From contig JAYTCQ010000361.1 of assembly GCA_043736395.1 (NCBI GenBank), forward strand, positions 1 through 16,465: a DNA stretch of 16,465 bases. The letters run 5' to 3'. The position numbers and the translations under genes were made by a program. The notes under the pieces are model-generated. The model saw only the letters and a list, made by a program, of their open reading frames with translations, had not been told where the DNA came from and did no database searches. This DNA comes from JAFDVL01 sp043736395. GTDB lineage: Bacteria > Acidobacteriota > Blastocatellia > RBC074. Below are positions 7,012 through 14,652 of the stretch, one piece after another. The stretch's first letter is position 1, and each line of letters begins with the position of its first letter.

Positions 7012-8706
7012 TTAGAGATTCTCCGGCTTTAATTCTTCAACTGCATAATCGCAAGCGCGAATCGTAAGCGCCAAAATCGTCAAAGTAGGATTTTGATTTG
7101 CTGAAGAAACAAACGCTGAAGCATCCGTCACAAAGACATTTTTGACATCGTGCATCTGGTTATATTTATTCAGCACTGAAGACTTTTTATCATTCCCCAT
7201 CCGTTCACCACCCATTTCGTGAATCATCCTGCCAGGAGCGAGCAATCCTTCGCTCGGCGCAATAGATTCGGCTCCAGCAGCTTCCAAGATTTCCGCACTC
7301 GTATTCATCCCATCGTGATTCATGGCGCGTTCGTTATCTGAATGCCTGATGTGCATTTTCAATACGGGTACTCCCCACGCATCAACAACGCCGTTTGGAT
7401 CAAGCTCCACATAGTTTTCTTTGCGTGCCAGCATCTCACCGGCTAAACCCAAATAGACTCGCGCTGGATATTCTTCACGAATTTTTTCTTTAAAATTCGC
7501 GCCAAAACCTGACGTCCCGGCAGCTCCACTTGGCGTCATGCCAATCGAAGGCCAGAGCGATAAATTGTACCCGCGAATAAATTTATCGTGCCTGGTCTGT
7601 TTATTCAGATTGCGAAAACGCGGGATGAAGATTCCCGAAAACTTCCCGTCCCAATTGATCGGATCAGTCTTCTTAAGCGTTGGCAGCACAGCACTCGCAC
7701 CTGATCCGGCGATGTGATCTAAAACATAATGCCCCAGGACTTCCGAAGAATTTCCAAGTCCGTTCGGATGCTGCTCTGATTTTGAATTCAATAACAAACG
7801 CGTAGATTCGAGCGTCGAAGCCGCAACAATAATCATTTTTGCGTAGGCTTTATGCTCGATAAAATTCACGCGATCCACGAACGCTACACCTTTCGCTTTG
7901 GCAGTATTTTTATCAACGATAATGTTGCGCACTACGGAGTTCGGACGCAGCTTCATGCGTCCCGTCAAGTTCGCCCACGCCAGCGTCGAAGTCACGGAAT
8001 TAAACATCGCACCGACATCGCAACCGACCTGACAATTTCCGCAGTAATGACACGCCGCACGCCCTGTATTCAGGTGTTGCAGCATCACTTTCGTCAGCAT
8101 CGCCATTCGCATAACGACGGCATTTCGCCCTAATTTTTCGGCTCCTTTTTTGACCATTTTTTCGTGGCAAACCAAGGGAAATCCCGGCAATAATTTTCCG
8201 TTTGGAATCACCGAAATATTATCGTTGTCCCCGCAAACCCCGATGAATTCTTCGGCGCGGTCATAGTATGGAGCGACATCTTTATATTCAATTGGCCAAT
8301 CATCACCGAATCCATCGTGACTTGCAGCTTTGAAATCCAAGTCAGAAAAACGCCACGAAGCGCGCCCCCAATGCAACGTCTTGCCCCCGACAATTATTGC
8401 GCGTACCCATTGAAATGGCTGACCTGGTTCAGTGGTGTAAGGATGCTCAGAATCTTTGACATAAAAATGCGAACTGTAAGTAGTCGCAGTCGCCTGCATC
8501 CATTGCTCTTTCTGTCGCCAATTCGGCGGCCCCATATTTCGATACACACTTTCCCACGGCCATTGATGATTGCTGAGATCGCGCAACGGATTGACCGGCG
8601 GGCCGGCTTCGAGAACTAACACTTCTAGACCTTTGTCGGTGAGTTCTTTGGCTGCCATGCCACCGGATGCTCCGGAGCCGATAATTATTGCGTCGTAGAT
8701 TTTCAT
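7012..8706 (-). CDS. GMC-family FAD oxidoreductase with a four-cysteine cluster
   Basis: This flavoprotein dehydrogenase of the glucose-methanol-choline family is about 564 residues from the ATG at 8704-8706. An upstream GTG (8725-8727) would add seven residues. I prefer the ATG because the Rossmann fold starts at once (YDAIIIGSGASGG); neither start has a clear Shine-Dalgarno. Counting from the GTG, the FAD motif lies at 15-23 and the GGKTLHWGRAS loop at 114-124. A Cys cluster, CHYCGNCQVGC, lies at 226-236. The C-terminal GMC signature is complete: His503 in MIHEMGGERMG and Asn546 in QNPTLTI. The Cys pattern is typical of membrane-associated polyol/sugar dehydrogenase large subunits, which normally work with a small Tat-exported subunit and cytochrome c; neither is present next door. 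The substrate cannot be told. It is convergent with the NRPS-derived gene, 19 bases apart, with no visible terminator between them. Confidence 0.9.
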   Translation of the reverse strand: MKIYDAIIIGSGASGGMAAKELTDKGLEVLVLEAGPPVNPLRDLSNHQWPWESVYRNMGPPNWRQKEQWMQATATTYSSHFYVKDSEHPYTTEPGQPFQWVRAIIVGGKTLHWGRASWRFSDLDFKAASHDGFGDDWPIEYKDVAPYYDRAEEFIGVCGDNDNISVIPNGKLLPGFPLVCHEKMVKKGAEKLGRNAVVMRMAMLTKVMLQHLNTGRAACHYCGNCQVGCDVGAMFNSVTSTLAWANLTGRMKLRPNSVVRNIIVDKNTAKAKGVAFVDRVNFIEHKAYAKMIIVAASTLESTRLLLNSKSEQHPNGLGNSSEVLGHYVLDHIAGSGASAVLPTLKKTDPINWDGKFSGIFIPRFRNLNKQTRHDKFIRGYNLSLWPSIGMTPSGAAGTSGFGANFKEKIREEYPARVYLGLAGEMLARKENYVELDPNGVVDAWGVPVLKMHIRHSDNERAMNHDGMNTSAEILEAAGAESIAPSEGLLAPGRMIHEMGGERMGNDKKSSVLNKYNQMHDVKNVFVTDASAFVSSANQNPTLTILALTIRACDYAVEELKPENL

Positions 8707-8794
8707 AAATATTTGTAGAGTGTTCACGCTTCAGCGCGGCAACGCCAGAACAGCGCGTCATTAGGCTTTTTTATTCGCATCAGCTTAAAATAAG

Positions 8795-8827
8795 TTAGCG
8801 CAAACAATGTAGAATTGTTTGCGCTAA
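8795..8827 (-). terminator. Perfect 14-bp stem-loop after the DinB gene
   Basis: TTAGCGCAAACAAT (8795-8808) is the exact reverse complement of 8814-8827, with a 5-base loop. It begins 31 bases beyond the DinB-family stop codon at 8859. Read on the minus strand the stem is followed by CTTATTTT, a short T-rich stretch. This fits an intrinsic terminator separating the DinB gene from the GMC oxidoreductase. The T-tract is weak, so an operator or a processed mRNA end is an alternative. Confidence 0.6.
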
Positions 8828-8858
8828 GCAAGATGCTCATAAATTTTCTTGCCGCCGA

Positions 8859-9365
8859 TTACATGCTCTCATCCGCAGAAGGTCCATACATTGCAGGAAC
8901 AGGAATATCATTGAGCCGTAAATAAACGCTCAACTGCCCGCGATGATGAATGATGTGATTCAATGCAAAGGTCCGAATCACAGCAACTCGCGGCATTGTC
9001 ATCAAGATGTTTCCACCTGAAAGCAATGACCAGTTTTTCATAAAATCTTCATCGCTGACACCTGCAAGCACAGCGCGAGCGGCGGAGACACTTGCGTCAA
9101 AAGTTGCGAGAATTTCAGCGATTGAATTTTCTGCGGGAGGCTGATACGGTGCACCACCTGGTGGGTTCATATCCAGTTCCGTTTGTGTAATTGTTGGAAC
9201 AGTCCAGGAAACCATTTCGCCTAAATGAGCGGCGAGAGTTCCCATGGACATTGATTTTTCGTGCGGCTTCCATCCAAGTTTTTCATCAGGAACTCTTTCC
9301 AGGATGCGACGCGTCGTCGCCATCTCTGCATCGAATTCAGGTAACATTGAGGCTGCGATTGTCAT
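8859..9365 (-). CDS. DinB-family putative metal-dependent protein
   Basis: This 168-residue member of the DinB/YfiT four-helix-bundle superfamily is likely cytoplasmic. The three metal-binding histidines expected of the fold are visible: His47 in AAHLGEM, and His137 and His141 in NHIIHHRGQLSVYLR. The C-terminal MYGPSADE is also common in this family. Relatives include thiol-dependent transferases that use bacillithiol or mycothiol, but most are uncharacterised, and I cannot name a substrate. The start at 9363-9365 is well supported by AAGGAAG at 9373-9379, seven bases upstream. It lies 36 bases after the stop of the small hypothetical gene at 9402, so the two may share a transcript; a strong hairpin follows its stop. 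Confidence 0.88.
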   Translation of the reverse strand: MTIAASMLPEFDAEMATTRRILERVPDEKLGWKPHEKSMSMGTLAAHLGEMVSWTVPTITQTELDMNPPGGAPYQPPAENSIAEILATFDASVSAARAVLAGVSDEDFMKNWSLLSGGNILMTMPRVAVIRTFALNHIIHHRGQLSVYLRLNDIPVPAMYGPSADESM

Positions 9366-9401
9366 AACTTTACTTCCTTTTTTGGAAATTGATTTTTGTG
9401 G

Positions 9402-9860
9402 TTATTGTTGTTTTGGTTTATCAGAATTTTCTTTTTCGTCTTTGATTTTGGTGTCAGGATTTTTTAAGACTTCAGGAGTTTTGGCAGTTGAAGTTCCAAG
9501 GCATCCGCTGGCTCCGCCGCCAGGGAGTGGAATTTTGAGGTTACCAATTTTGGTATAAAAAGCGCCGTTTTCAAAGGTGATTCCGTTCACTCCATTTGCC
9601 CCTTGAGTACTTTCAATGAGCTGCTTTACTTCTTCGGGAGTGAAGGTTTTGGTTTCATTATCGGCGGTTTTTGTTTTAATTTCAGCAGGAAATTCTGTTG
9701 GGATAACAACTCTGGGCTTTAGTGGAATTGGTAAAATAGAAGGCAGCCCGGTCTTTTCTTCATGCTTCTCGAAAGGCACTTCCGCTTTCTTCGTTTCCAG
9801 CTGAACGGGCTTTTCCTGGAACGAAAATAACGTTAACAAAACAATATTCAGAAAATTCAT
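9402..9860 (-). CDS. Hypothetical proline- and lysine-rich protein
   Basis: This is a 152-residue protein that I do not recognise. It opens with a hydrophobic stretch (MNFLNIVLLTLFSF) that could be a short signal or anchor without a clear cleavage site. A charged, proline-rich middle follows (LPSILPIPLKPRVVIP), then FTPEEVKQLIEST and a glycine-rich patch (ITFENGAFYTKIGNLKIPLPGGG). It ends in a lysine/aspartate-rich tail (KNPDTKIKDEKENSDKPKQQ). One cysteine (GASGCLG) lies just after the glycine-rich patch. Two adjacent ATGs are possible starts (9861-9863 and 9858-9860). I chose the second because the AAAGGG motif is then 4 bases away rather than 1. It lies between nagA and the DinB gene on the same strand with short gaps, so cotranscription is possible. 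An envelope-associated protein is a guess from composition. Confidence 0.55.
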   Translation of the reverse strand: MNFLNIVLLTLFSFQEKPVQLETKKAEVPFEKHEEKTGLPSILPIPLKPRVVIPTEFPAEIKTKTADNETKTFTPEEVKQLIESTQGANGVNGITFENGAFYTKIGNLKIPLPGGGASGCLGTSTAKTPEVLKNPDTKIKDEKENSDKPKQQ

Positions 9861-9864
9861 CATA

Positions 9865-9870
9865 CCCTTT
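9865..9870 (-). promoter_or_regulatory. Ribosome binding site that favours the second ATG
   Basis: Read on the minus strand the sequence is AAAGGGTATGATG. The AAAGGG is only one base from the first ATG (9861-9863) but four bases from the second (9858-9860). The second spacing is closer to the normal range, so the protein probably begins MNFLNIV. Confidence 0.5.
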
Positions 9871-9923
9871 CGATTTGTGAATGCTTACAGATATTGCAAG
9901 CGGCTGTGACGGGACAGAATTTA

Positions 9924-11099
9924 TCATACGATTTGTTCGTACGCCATAATCCCATTTACGATCGTAGCCGCAACTGAATAATCTGAATTTAGAATTGTAA
10001 TATCCGCATCTTTGCCAACGGCAAGCGATCCTTTTCGCGCTTCTACGCCGCATCGTTTCGCGGGCATCATCGAAGCCATGTAGGCGGCATCAACTAAATT
10101 TACACCCGTAAAATTTATGGCATTCATAACCGCGCGATTCATCGTCAGAACTGATCCCGCAATCGTGACTCCATCCATCAAAGTGCAGAGCGCGCCTTCA
10201 ACTTTTACATTAAACTTTCCAAGCTGATAAATTCCGTCGCCGCAGCCCTGCGCCGTCGTCGCATCGGTAATCAAAGCTAATCCTTCGCGTCCCTTGTTGC
10301 GCATCGCGAGCCGCGCCATTTGTGGATTGACGTGAACACCATCCAAAATTATTTCTGCGCAAATTCCCGGTTCGTTCAGGCAACACGCAGCGAGTCCAGG
10401 CTTTCGATGATGCACTCCTGACATTGCATTGAATAGATGTGTCGCGTACGTCGCACCCGCGTCAATCGCCGCCAACGCCGTATCGTAATCGCATTCTGAA
10501 TGCCCAAGGGAAGCTACGATATTTTTGGATTTTAAAATTCTGATCATCTCCATACTGCCAGGTAGTTCCGGTGCGAGCGTCATAATTTTGATGCTGCCAT
10601 TGGCTAACTTCAACAGTTCTTCCAGCTCATCAAAATTCGGATCGCGAATTCCTTCATCTGGCTGAGCGCCTTTAAATTTAATATTTAAAAATGGGCCTTC
10701 GAGATGCACACCAAGAATGTTTGCCATCGGCTCTGAGGTATTTTCAGCTTGCTTCGTTGCTTCAATCGCAAACAAAATTTCGTCATGTTTGGCAGCAATT
10801 GTCGTCGGCAACCACGATGTAGTTCCAGACGCCAACATTTTTTTCCCGGCGCGTTGAATTCCTGCCGCACCATCGGTCATCACGTCATCGCCGCCGCTGC
10901 CGTGGACGTGCGTATCAATAAATCCAGGCAGCACAAATTTCCCTGCCGCATCAATCACGATTGAGTCCGGTTCAGGAATGACTTCGTTCGCGTCCCCGAT
11001 GAATTTTATCTTCCCGTCTTCGCACAAGACGATTCCCAGTTTAATTTGCTGGTTTTCGGAAATAATTGTACTGCCTGTAATTGCAAGTTTATTTTTCAT
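9924..11099 (-). CDS. nagA: N-acetylglucosamine-6-phosphate deacetylase
   Basis: This enzyme removes acetate from N-acetylglucosamine-6-phosphate to give glucosamine-6-phosphate, in amino-sugar catabolism and cell-wall recycling; it is cytoplasmic. It is about 391 residues from the ATG at 11097-11099, typical for NagA. A TTG at 11117 would extend it by six residues, but GGAAGA just upstream of the ATG favours the shorter form. Amidohydrolase motifs are complete. DTHVHGSGG gives His64 and His66; GVHLEGPFLN gives Glu134, with KGAQ following; GHSECDYD gives His200; ATHLFNAM gives His221; ITDAT gives the catalytic Asp279. The HxH pair suggests a two-metal site of the Bacillus type rather than the single-metal E. 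coli form. No nagB, nagK, PTS or regulator gene is adjacent, so it is a lone pathway gene here. Two short genes follow on the same strand. Confidence 0.93.
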   Translation of the reverse strand: MKNKLAITGSTIISENQQIKLGIVLCEDGKIKFIGDANEVIPEPDSIVIDAAGKFVLPGFIDTHVHGSGGDDVMTDGAAGIQRAGKKMLASGTTSWLPTTIAAKHDEILFAIEATKQAENTSEPMANILGVHLEGPFLNIKFKGAQPDEGIRDPNFDELEELLKLANGSIKIMTLAPELPGSMEMIRILKSKNIVASLGHSECDYDTALAAIDAGATYATHLFNAMSGVHHRKPGLAACCLNEPGICAEIILDGVHVNPQMARLAMRNKGREGLALITDATTAQGCGDGIYQLGKFNVKVEGALCTLMDGVTIAGSVLTMNRAVMNAINFTGVNLVDAAYMASMMPAKRCGVEARKGSLAVGKDADITILNSDYSVAATIVNGIMAYEQIV

Positions 11100-11117
11100 G
11101 ATCTTCCAGGTATTCAA

Positions 11118-11478
11118 TTTAGGCGGAATATTCTTCGCAGCCGAAATTGACGTATTTCTATGTTTCTATCGCAATATGCCCTAACACTTCACAGTTTTGG
11201 AACATTATGGCATGATTAGCGTGTGTAATTAATCAGACAGCTTATTTAATGTATGTCCCAAATCGTGAAATGATTCTTTTTAAAGAATCATTTCATATCT
11301 TAATTACTTCAGTTCACTATGGTGCAACCTTGGCGAGCCGAAGATTCTTCTGAGGAAGGTTTCCCCGTTTCAAATCCGTCTCAGTTTGATACCTCATCTT
11401 TCAGTTAATTGAAACGCTGATTTATCGATTTCTCTTTCACGAAGTCGATCCAGCCAACCACCTTGAGATGATACTTAT
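11118..11478. other. Divergent intergenic region with an AT-rich palindrome
   Basis: This gap of about 360 bases separates the divergent nagA and zinc-ribbon genes and must hold both promoters. The only strong structure is the 30-bp palindrome at 11266-11295. A weaker AACCTT/AAGGTT pair occurs at 11326-11331 and 11356-11361. I see no further convincing gene, RNA gene or promoter box. Confidence 0.5.
11266..11295. promoter_or_regulatory. 30-bp palindrome between divergent genes
   Basis: TGAAATGATTCTTT (11266-11279) is the exact reverse complement of 11282-11295, with a two-base centre. It is AT-rich and is placed between nagA and the zinc-ribbon gene, which are transcribed away from each other, so a terminator is not needed here. 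A dimeric-regulator operator or a small dispersed palindrome are the two likely readings; no adjacent regulator gene supports the first. Confidence 0.45.
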
Positions 11479-12384
11479 ATGAAATGTCCGAATTGTCTGA
11501 ACAACCTTAACGCTAAATTTGCATATTGCCCTTATTGTCGAAAACGCATTCCAACGCCTGCTTCTGCAACGATTAAGGAAACTGAGAGTTTTCAATTTGA
11601 TGAGCGCAGTCAACCCGGAATTTTAAGGGGAGCTTTGCTTGTATTTCTGTTGATTTCTTGTGTTATCGCTCTGGCCGTAGCTATTAATTTCGGTAATGCT
11701 GACCAGCCCAAAACTGCGGCAAGCGATGCCGAAAAATTAGATGAATCGGTTACGAAGCCAGAACCAATCGTTGAGAGTTCCGCCGTTAACAATGAAGTCG
11801 TTTTGCCTGAAAAACCACCAATGCCGAGTGCACCGCCTCAGAAAATGACGTCTGCAACTAAACTGCAAACGATTTCAATTTTGTCTGATTCAATCGTAGC
11901 TTCAGCATCGGTCAGTAATTCACGTTCCATTATTGCTTCAAGCGCAACGCCCATAAACTCCGCCACGAAAACAACTGTGGTTTCCGATGCTTCTGATTTA
12001 CCACCTCGCCAAAAGCCTCAGGTTGTCGGGCGCAAAACTATTCAAAAAGAATTTCCGCCTTTACCTGAGTTGACGAAAGTAAATTCTTCGAATTCAGAGT
12101 TACGATTGGAAGTGGATGCTAGTCCTGTCGTCCTGCAAAAAAATATTGGCCTCGTCTCAATCAATAGCTATATTCCTGCTCGGATTTATATTGATGGACA
12201 GTTTTCAGGAATGACTCCGAGGGCTGTTAAACTTGTCGCCGGCGAACACCAGATCAGCTTGATGGCCGAAGGCTACCGCGAATATTCGCGCAAAGTAAAA
12301 GTAGATGGTCATCAACAAATTGGGATGGTAGCGTCAATGACCAGAAAAAATACAACTCATATGGCTGGAGTTGTTGAAGAGTAA
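11479..12384 (+). CDS. Zinc-ribbon, transmembrane and PEGA-domain protein
   Basis: This 301-residue protein has three clear parts. The N-terminus is a zinc ribbon, CPNC at 3-6 and CPYC at 17-20. One transmembrane helix follows at about 49-70 (GILRGALLVFLLISCVIA). A long Ser/Thr/Pro-rich linker (about 72-220) leads to a C-terminal PEGA-like domain (about 226-290), with PARIYIDGQFSGMTP and LVAGEHQISLMAEGYREY. PEGA domains are surface or periplasmic beta modules often found in envelope proteins. By topology the zinc ribbon should be cytoplasmic and the PEGA domain outside the inner membrane. The function is not known; a sensor or envelope-anchoring role is inferred. The start ATG at 11479 has only a weak Shine-Dalgarno. 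A hairpin overlapping its stop codon probably ends the transcript. Confidence 0.8.
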   Translation: MKCPNCLNNLNAKFAYCPYCRKRIPTPASATIKETESFQFDERSQPGILRGALLVFLLISCVIALAVAINFGNADQPKTAASDAEKLDESVTKPEPIVESSAVNNEVVLPEKPPMPSAPPQKMTSATKLQTISILSDSIVASASVSNSRSIIASSATPINSATKTTVVSDASDLPPRQKPQVVGRKTIQKEFPPLPELTKVNSSNSELRLEVDASPVVLQKNIGLVSINSYIPARIYIDGQFSGMTPRAVKLVAGEHQISLMAEGYREYSRKVKVDGHQQIGMVASMTRKNTTHMAGVVEE

Positions 12385-12414
12385 TTCCTTAAATTCCTCT
12401 TCAACAACCATTTT
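12370..12414 (+). terminator. Probable intrinsic terminator overlapping the stop codon
   Basis: GTTGTTGAAGAG (12370-12381) is the exact reverse complement of 12397-12408, and a short T stretch (12411-12414) follows. The left arm lies in the last codons of the zinc-ribbon/PEGA gene, so the stem would form over the stop codon at 12382-12384. The T-tract is short, so the call is moderate. Confidence 0.55.
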
Positions 12415-12785
12415 CAATTGCGGCATCACAGGTAAATTCGAATGTGTGATGCTGCAATATTCGCATTAGCCCACATTTCAGCCAAATTATACTTTTTTTA
12501 TTTGATACAAGTTCCTTATTAATCTCGCTTATACAAATGAAAAATGTTTTTCTTAAAACCTGGAAAAGCAGATAAATTTAATTTAGATATTTTCTGACAA
12601 GAGCGATTCAATAGTTATATCAATTATTTGGTTCAGTAAGTCCGCTTACTCTCGTTTTCAGGAGTGTTAAATTTCAAATTCGAATTTTCACTGCTTCAAA
12701 TCACTTCCCTTTTCTTAGTATTTGCTGACAACTGACCGTAATATCAACTATTGAAAACCTGGCCGATTTGAAGCAGGTAATTAGT
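12385..12785. other. AT-rich intergenic region with a second hairpin
   Basis: This gap of about 400 bases lies before the methyltransferase gene. After the terminator hairpin, a second stem pairs 12417-12430 with 12445-12458 (14 bp with one G-T pair and a 14-base loop). A small stem AGTAAG/CTTACT sits at 12635-12650. The rest is AT-rich with several TATA-like strings but no well-spaced promoter pair. I see no gene here. Confidence 0.5.
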
Positions 12786-12791
12786 GGAAGG
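12786..12791 (+). promoter_or_regulatory. Ribosome binding site fixing the methyltransferase start
   Basis: GGAAGG at 12786-12791 lies 9 bases before the ATG at 12801. It supports that ATG over the upstream in-frame TTG at 12768. Confidence 0.6.
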
Positions 12792-12800
12792 TGCACATTT

Positions 12801-13676
12801 ATGGGCAAATTCATCCCATGTCCGATATGCCGGGCCGACTCCAAAAAAATTATTTTCACTAAGAATGACTATACGTTGGTGCGTTGTGGCAGGTGTGACG
12901 TGGCATACATAGGCAATCCACCGAGTGAGGATTACCTCAAACAATTTTATTCATTTAAGACGGGCTACCAACAAAATTTAGTTGACGAAGATTCTCCCGA
13001 GTCAAAATTTCACGCTAAAAATGCGCGCATCACGTATTCGCTCTTACAACGCCAACGCAAGTCAGGAAAGATTTTGGACGTCGGTTGTTCAGCCGGATAT
13101 TTTTTAAAAGAAGCTCATTTGCACGGTTGGGAAGCGCACGGCATCGAATATTCTGCCGATACGGCCAGCATTGCCGCACGAATTCCTGGTCTGTCAATCC
13201 AATGTGGAACTCTCGAAAATTCAAATTATGAGCCGAAATCTTTTGATGTCATCTCACTCTGGGACGTCATCGAGCATCTAACTGATCCGGTTGGGATGAC
13301 GAATTCGGTTCATCGCATTTTGCGTGACGATGGCATCTTGGCAATTTCAACGCCTAACATTGACGGGCTTTTTCCTAAACTTTCCTATCGTGTCGCAAAC
13401 CGCTTGGATTATTGGCCTCATCCTGAACCGCCGCACCATCTCCTTCAATTTTCCAAACAAACTCTAACTGAGCTTTTACATCAAGCCGGGTTCGAAATTT
13501 TTGCAACCTATACCAGAAGCATTCCCCTTGCGATCTCATTTGACCTGAACAATTTGCATAAACGTTCACCGAAGTTATGGCTTTACACATCCGTTTTTTT
13601 ACCTACCGCATTGATCGACTCATGGATCGGGGCTGGCGATTGGATGTATGTTTTTGCTAGAAAGATTTCTCGATGA
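12801..13676 (+). CDS. Class I SAM-dependent methyltransferase with N-terminal zinc-binding motif
   Basis: This cytoplasmic methyltransferase is about 291 residues from the ATG at 12801. An N-terminal four-cysteine motif, CPIC (7-10) and CGRC (29-32), precedes a Rossmann methyltransferase domain. SAM motif I is ILDVGCSAGYF (91-101), the acidic loop is IEYSAD, and the post-motif DVIEHL (155-160) is typical of the Methyltransf_23/UbiG-like group. PPHHLLQFS (210-218) is a conserved segment in polysaccharide- and sugar-modifying members. This architecture (zinc motif plus methyltransferase) is frequent in surface-polysaccharide gene sets and in sugar C- or O-methylation. The substrate cannot be read from sequence alone. 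The next gene encodes a PEP-CTERM protein, a class often linked to exopolysaccharide, but there is a hairpin between them and no sugar genes nearby. Confidence 0.85.
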   Translation: MGKFIPCPICRADSKKIIFTKNDYTLVRCGRCDVAYIGNPPSEDYLKQFYSFKTGYQQNLVDEDSPESKFHAKNARITYSLLQRQRKSGKILDVGCSAGYFLKEAHLHGWEAHGIEYSADTASIAARIPGLSIQCGTLENSNYEPKSFDVISLWDVIEHLTDPVGMTNSVHRILRDDGILAISTPNIDGLFPKLSYRVANRLDYWPHPEPPHHLLQFSKQTLTELLHQAGFEIFATYTRSIPLAISFDLNNLHKRSPKLWLYTSVFLPTALIDSWIGAGDWMYVFARKISR

Positions 13677-13704
13677 TACGACTTTCCAGTATTCCTCGCT
13701 TTTA

Positions 13705-13738
13705 TAGTTGAGACGTCTATTATGACTATTCTCAACTA
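13705..13738 (+). other. Stem-loop in the leader of the PEP-CTERM gene
   Basis: TAGTTGAGA (13705-13713) is the exact reverse complement of 13730-13738, with a 16-base loop. It lies between the methyltransferase stop (13676) and the PEP-CTERM start (13763). No T-tract follows, so it is a weak terminator at best. It may instead be a leader structure affecting translation; the gene's AAAGGA ribosome-binding site (13751-13756) lies 12 bases beyond it. Confidence 0.4.
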
Positions 13739-13762
13739 CTACCAAAACAGAAAGGAATTAAC

Positions 13763-14416
13763 ATGAAAGCACTTCTCATTTTATTCGGCCTCTTCCTACC
13801 AATGGCGGCCTGGGCGGATTCAATTACAATTAATCTCACCGAATGGAGTTTTACCGGATCGAACACTGATTTGACTCCAATCCCATATGGCGGCGCTCTT
13901 CAAATTAAAGGAACAGATAACACCGGAGCCGCATTCAGCATGTCACTCAATACAAATTGGAGCGCGAATTTTAATTCGTTCGACGAAGTGGTCACAATTG
14001 GTGGCTTTACGGCGACCGGAATACAAAAAGCAACGACTTTTTCGATCACTTCGTCGCTTGGCAATTTTTCCGGCAACTTCAATACGGGGACGAGCGCATA
14101 CGATTTAGGAGTGAACGCGAGGCTCTTTAATACAGGGACTCCAGGTACTCCCAGACCCACTACTTTAAGTTTTATCAGCGCGGTCGAACTATATCTTGGT
14201 AACACCCGAACCGTAGTTAACACATTTAATTTTGTGAATTCGACCGGGATTTTTATTGCGCCACCCTTTAATCCGGTCACAGGGTCTAGACCCAACGTAA
14301 TTGCAAGCGGCACAGGTAATGCTGCGAATATTCCAGAGCCAGCGTCAATGATCCTGCTTGGCAGCGGTCTTATCGGGCTTGCACTTCGTAGTCGCAGAAA
14401 AATAACTAACCTCTAA
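13763..14416 (+). CDS. PEP-CTERM sorting-domain exported protein
   Basis: This 217-residue secreted protein has a signal peptide (about 1-18, hydrophobic LLILFGLFLP, likely cut after AWA before DSITIN). A beta-rich body full of Ser, Thr, Asn and Gly lacks cysteine. The C-terminal PEP-CTERM signal has PEP at 191-193 (IPEPASMILLG), a short transmembrane helix to about 208, and the basic stop RSRRK (209-213). Such proteins are recognised by an exosortase (EpsH/XrtA type), trimmed, and exported to the outer surface, often with exopolysaccharide. The exosortase gene is not in this window. The body matches no enzyme I know. The start is well supported by AAAGGA 6 bases upstream of the ATG. It is a single-gene unit ended by the strong terminator at 14473-14511. 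Confidence 0.9.
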   Translation: MKALLILFGLFLPMAAWADSITINLTEWSFTGSNTDLTPIPYGGALQIKGTDNTGAAFSMSLNTNWSANFNSFDEVVTIGGFTATGIQKATTFSITSSLGNFSGNFNTGTSAYDLGVNARLFNTGTPGTPRPTTLSFISAVELYLGNTRTVVNTFNFVNSTGIFIAPPFNPVTGSRPNVIASGTGNAANIPEPASMILLGSGLIGLALRSRRKITNL

Positions 14417-14472
14417 TCACTTCGCATTTTCTATCTATTTCGTTCTCAGCCCTTATTGGTATGTACTTCTCC

Positions 14473-14511
14473 GGGCTGCTCAAGAAAATTCTCTGAGCAG
14501 TCCATTTTTTT
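14473..14511 (+). terminator. Intrinsic terminator after the PEP-CTERM gene
   Basis: A GC-rich 10-bp stem pairs GGGCTGCTCA (14473-14482) with TGAGCAGTCC (14494-14503), with one G-U pair. It is followed after one A by seven T residues (14505-14511). This is the clearest rho-independent terminator in the window, 57 bases after the stop codon. Confidence 0.88.
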
Positions 14512-14652
14512 GGCTCATTGGTACCACACAGAATTATCCTATGTCTATATTCTTCTGGCAGGCATTTACAACCCCTTAATATTTACGGATGATGGCTGAT
14601 TCAGATTTTAACTTTTAAAATTGGAACTCATCACGCAACTACAAAAATTCAT

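Noticed and set aside
7852..8133. Open frame on the plus strand inside the GMC oxidoreductase
   Set aside because: It overlaps a well-supported gene in antisense and has no family features; a shadow frame.
14544..14559. TCTATATTCTTCTGGC resembles the outer end of the dispersed palindrome
   Set aside because: Only about a dozen bases match, with a two-base insertion and no second arm; chance or a decayed remnant cannot be told apart.
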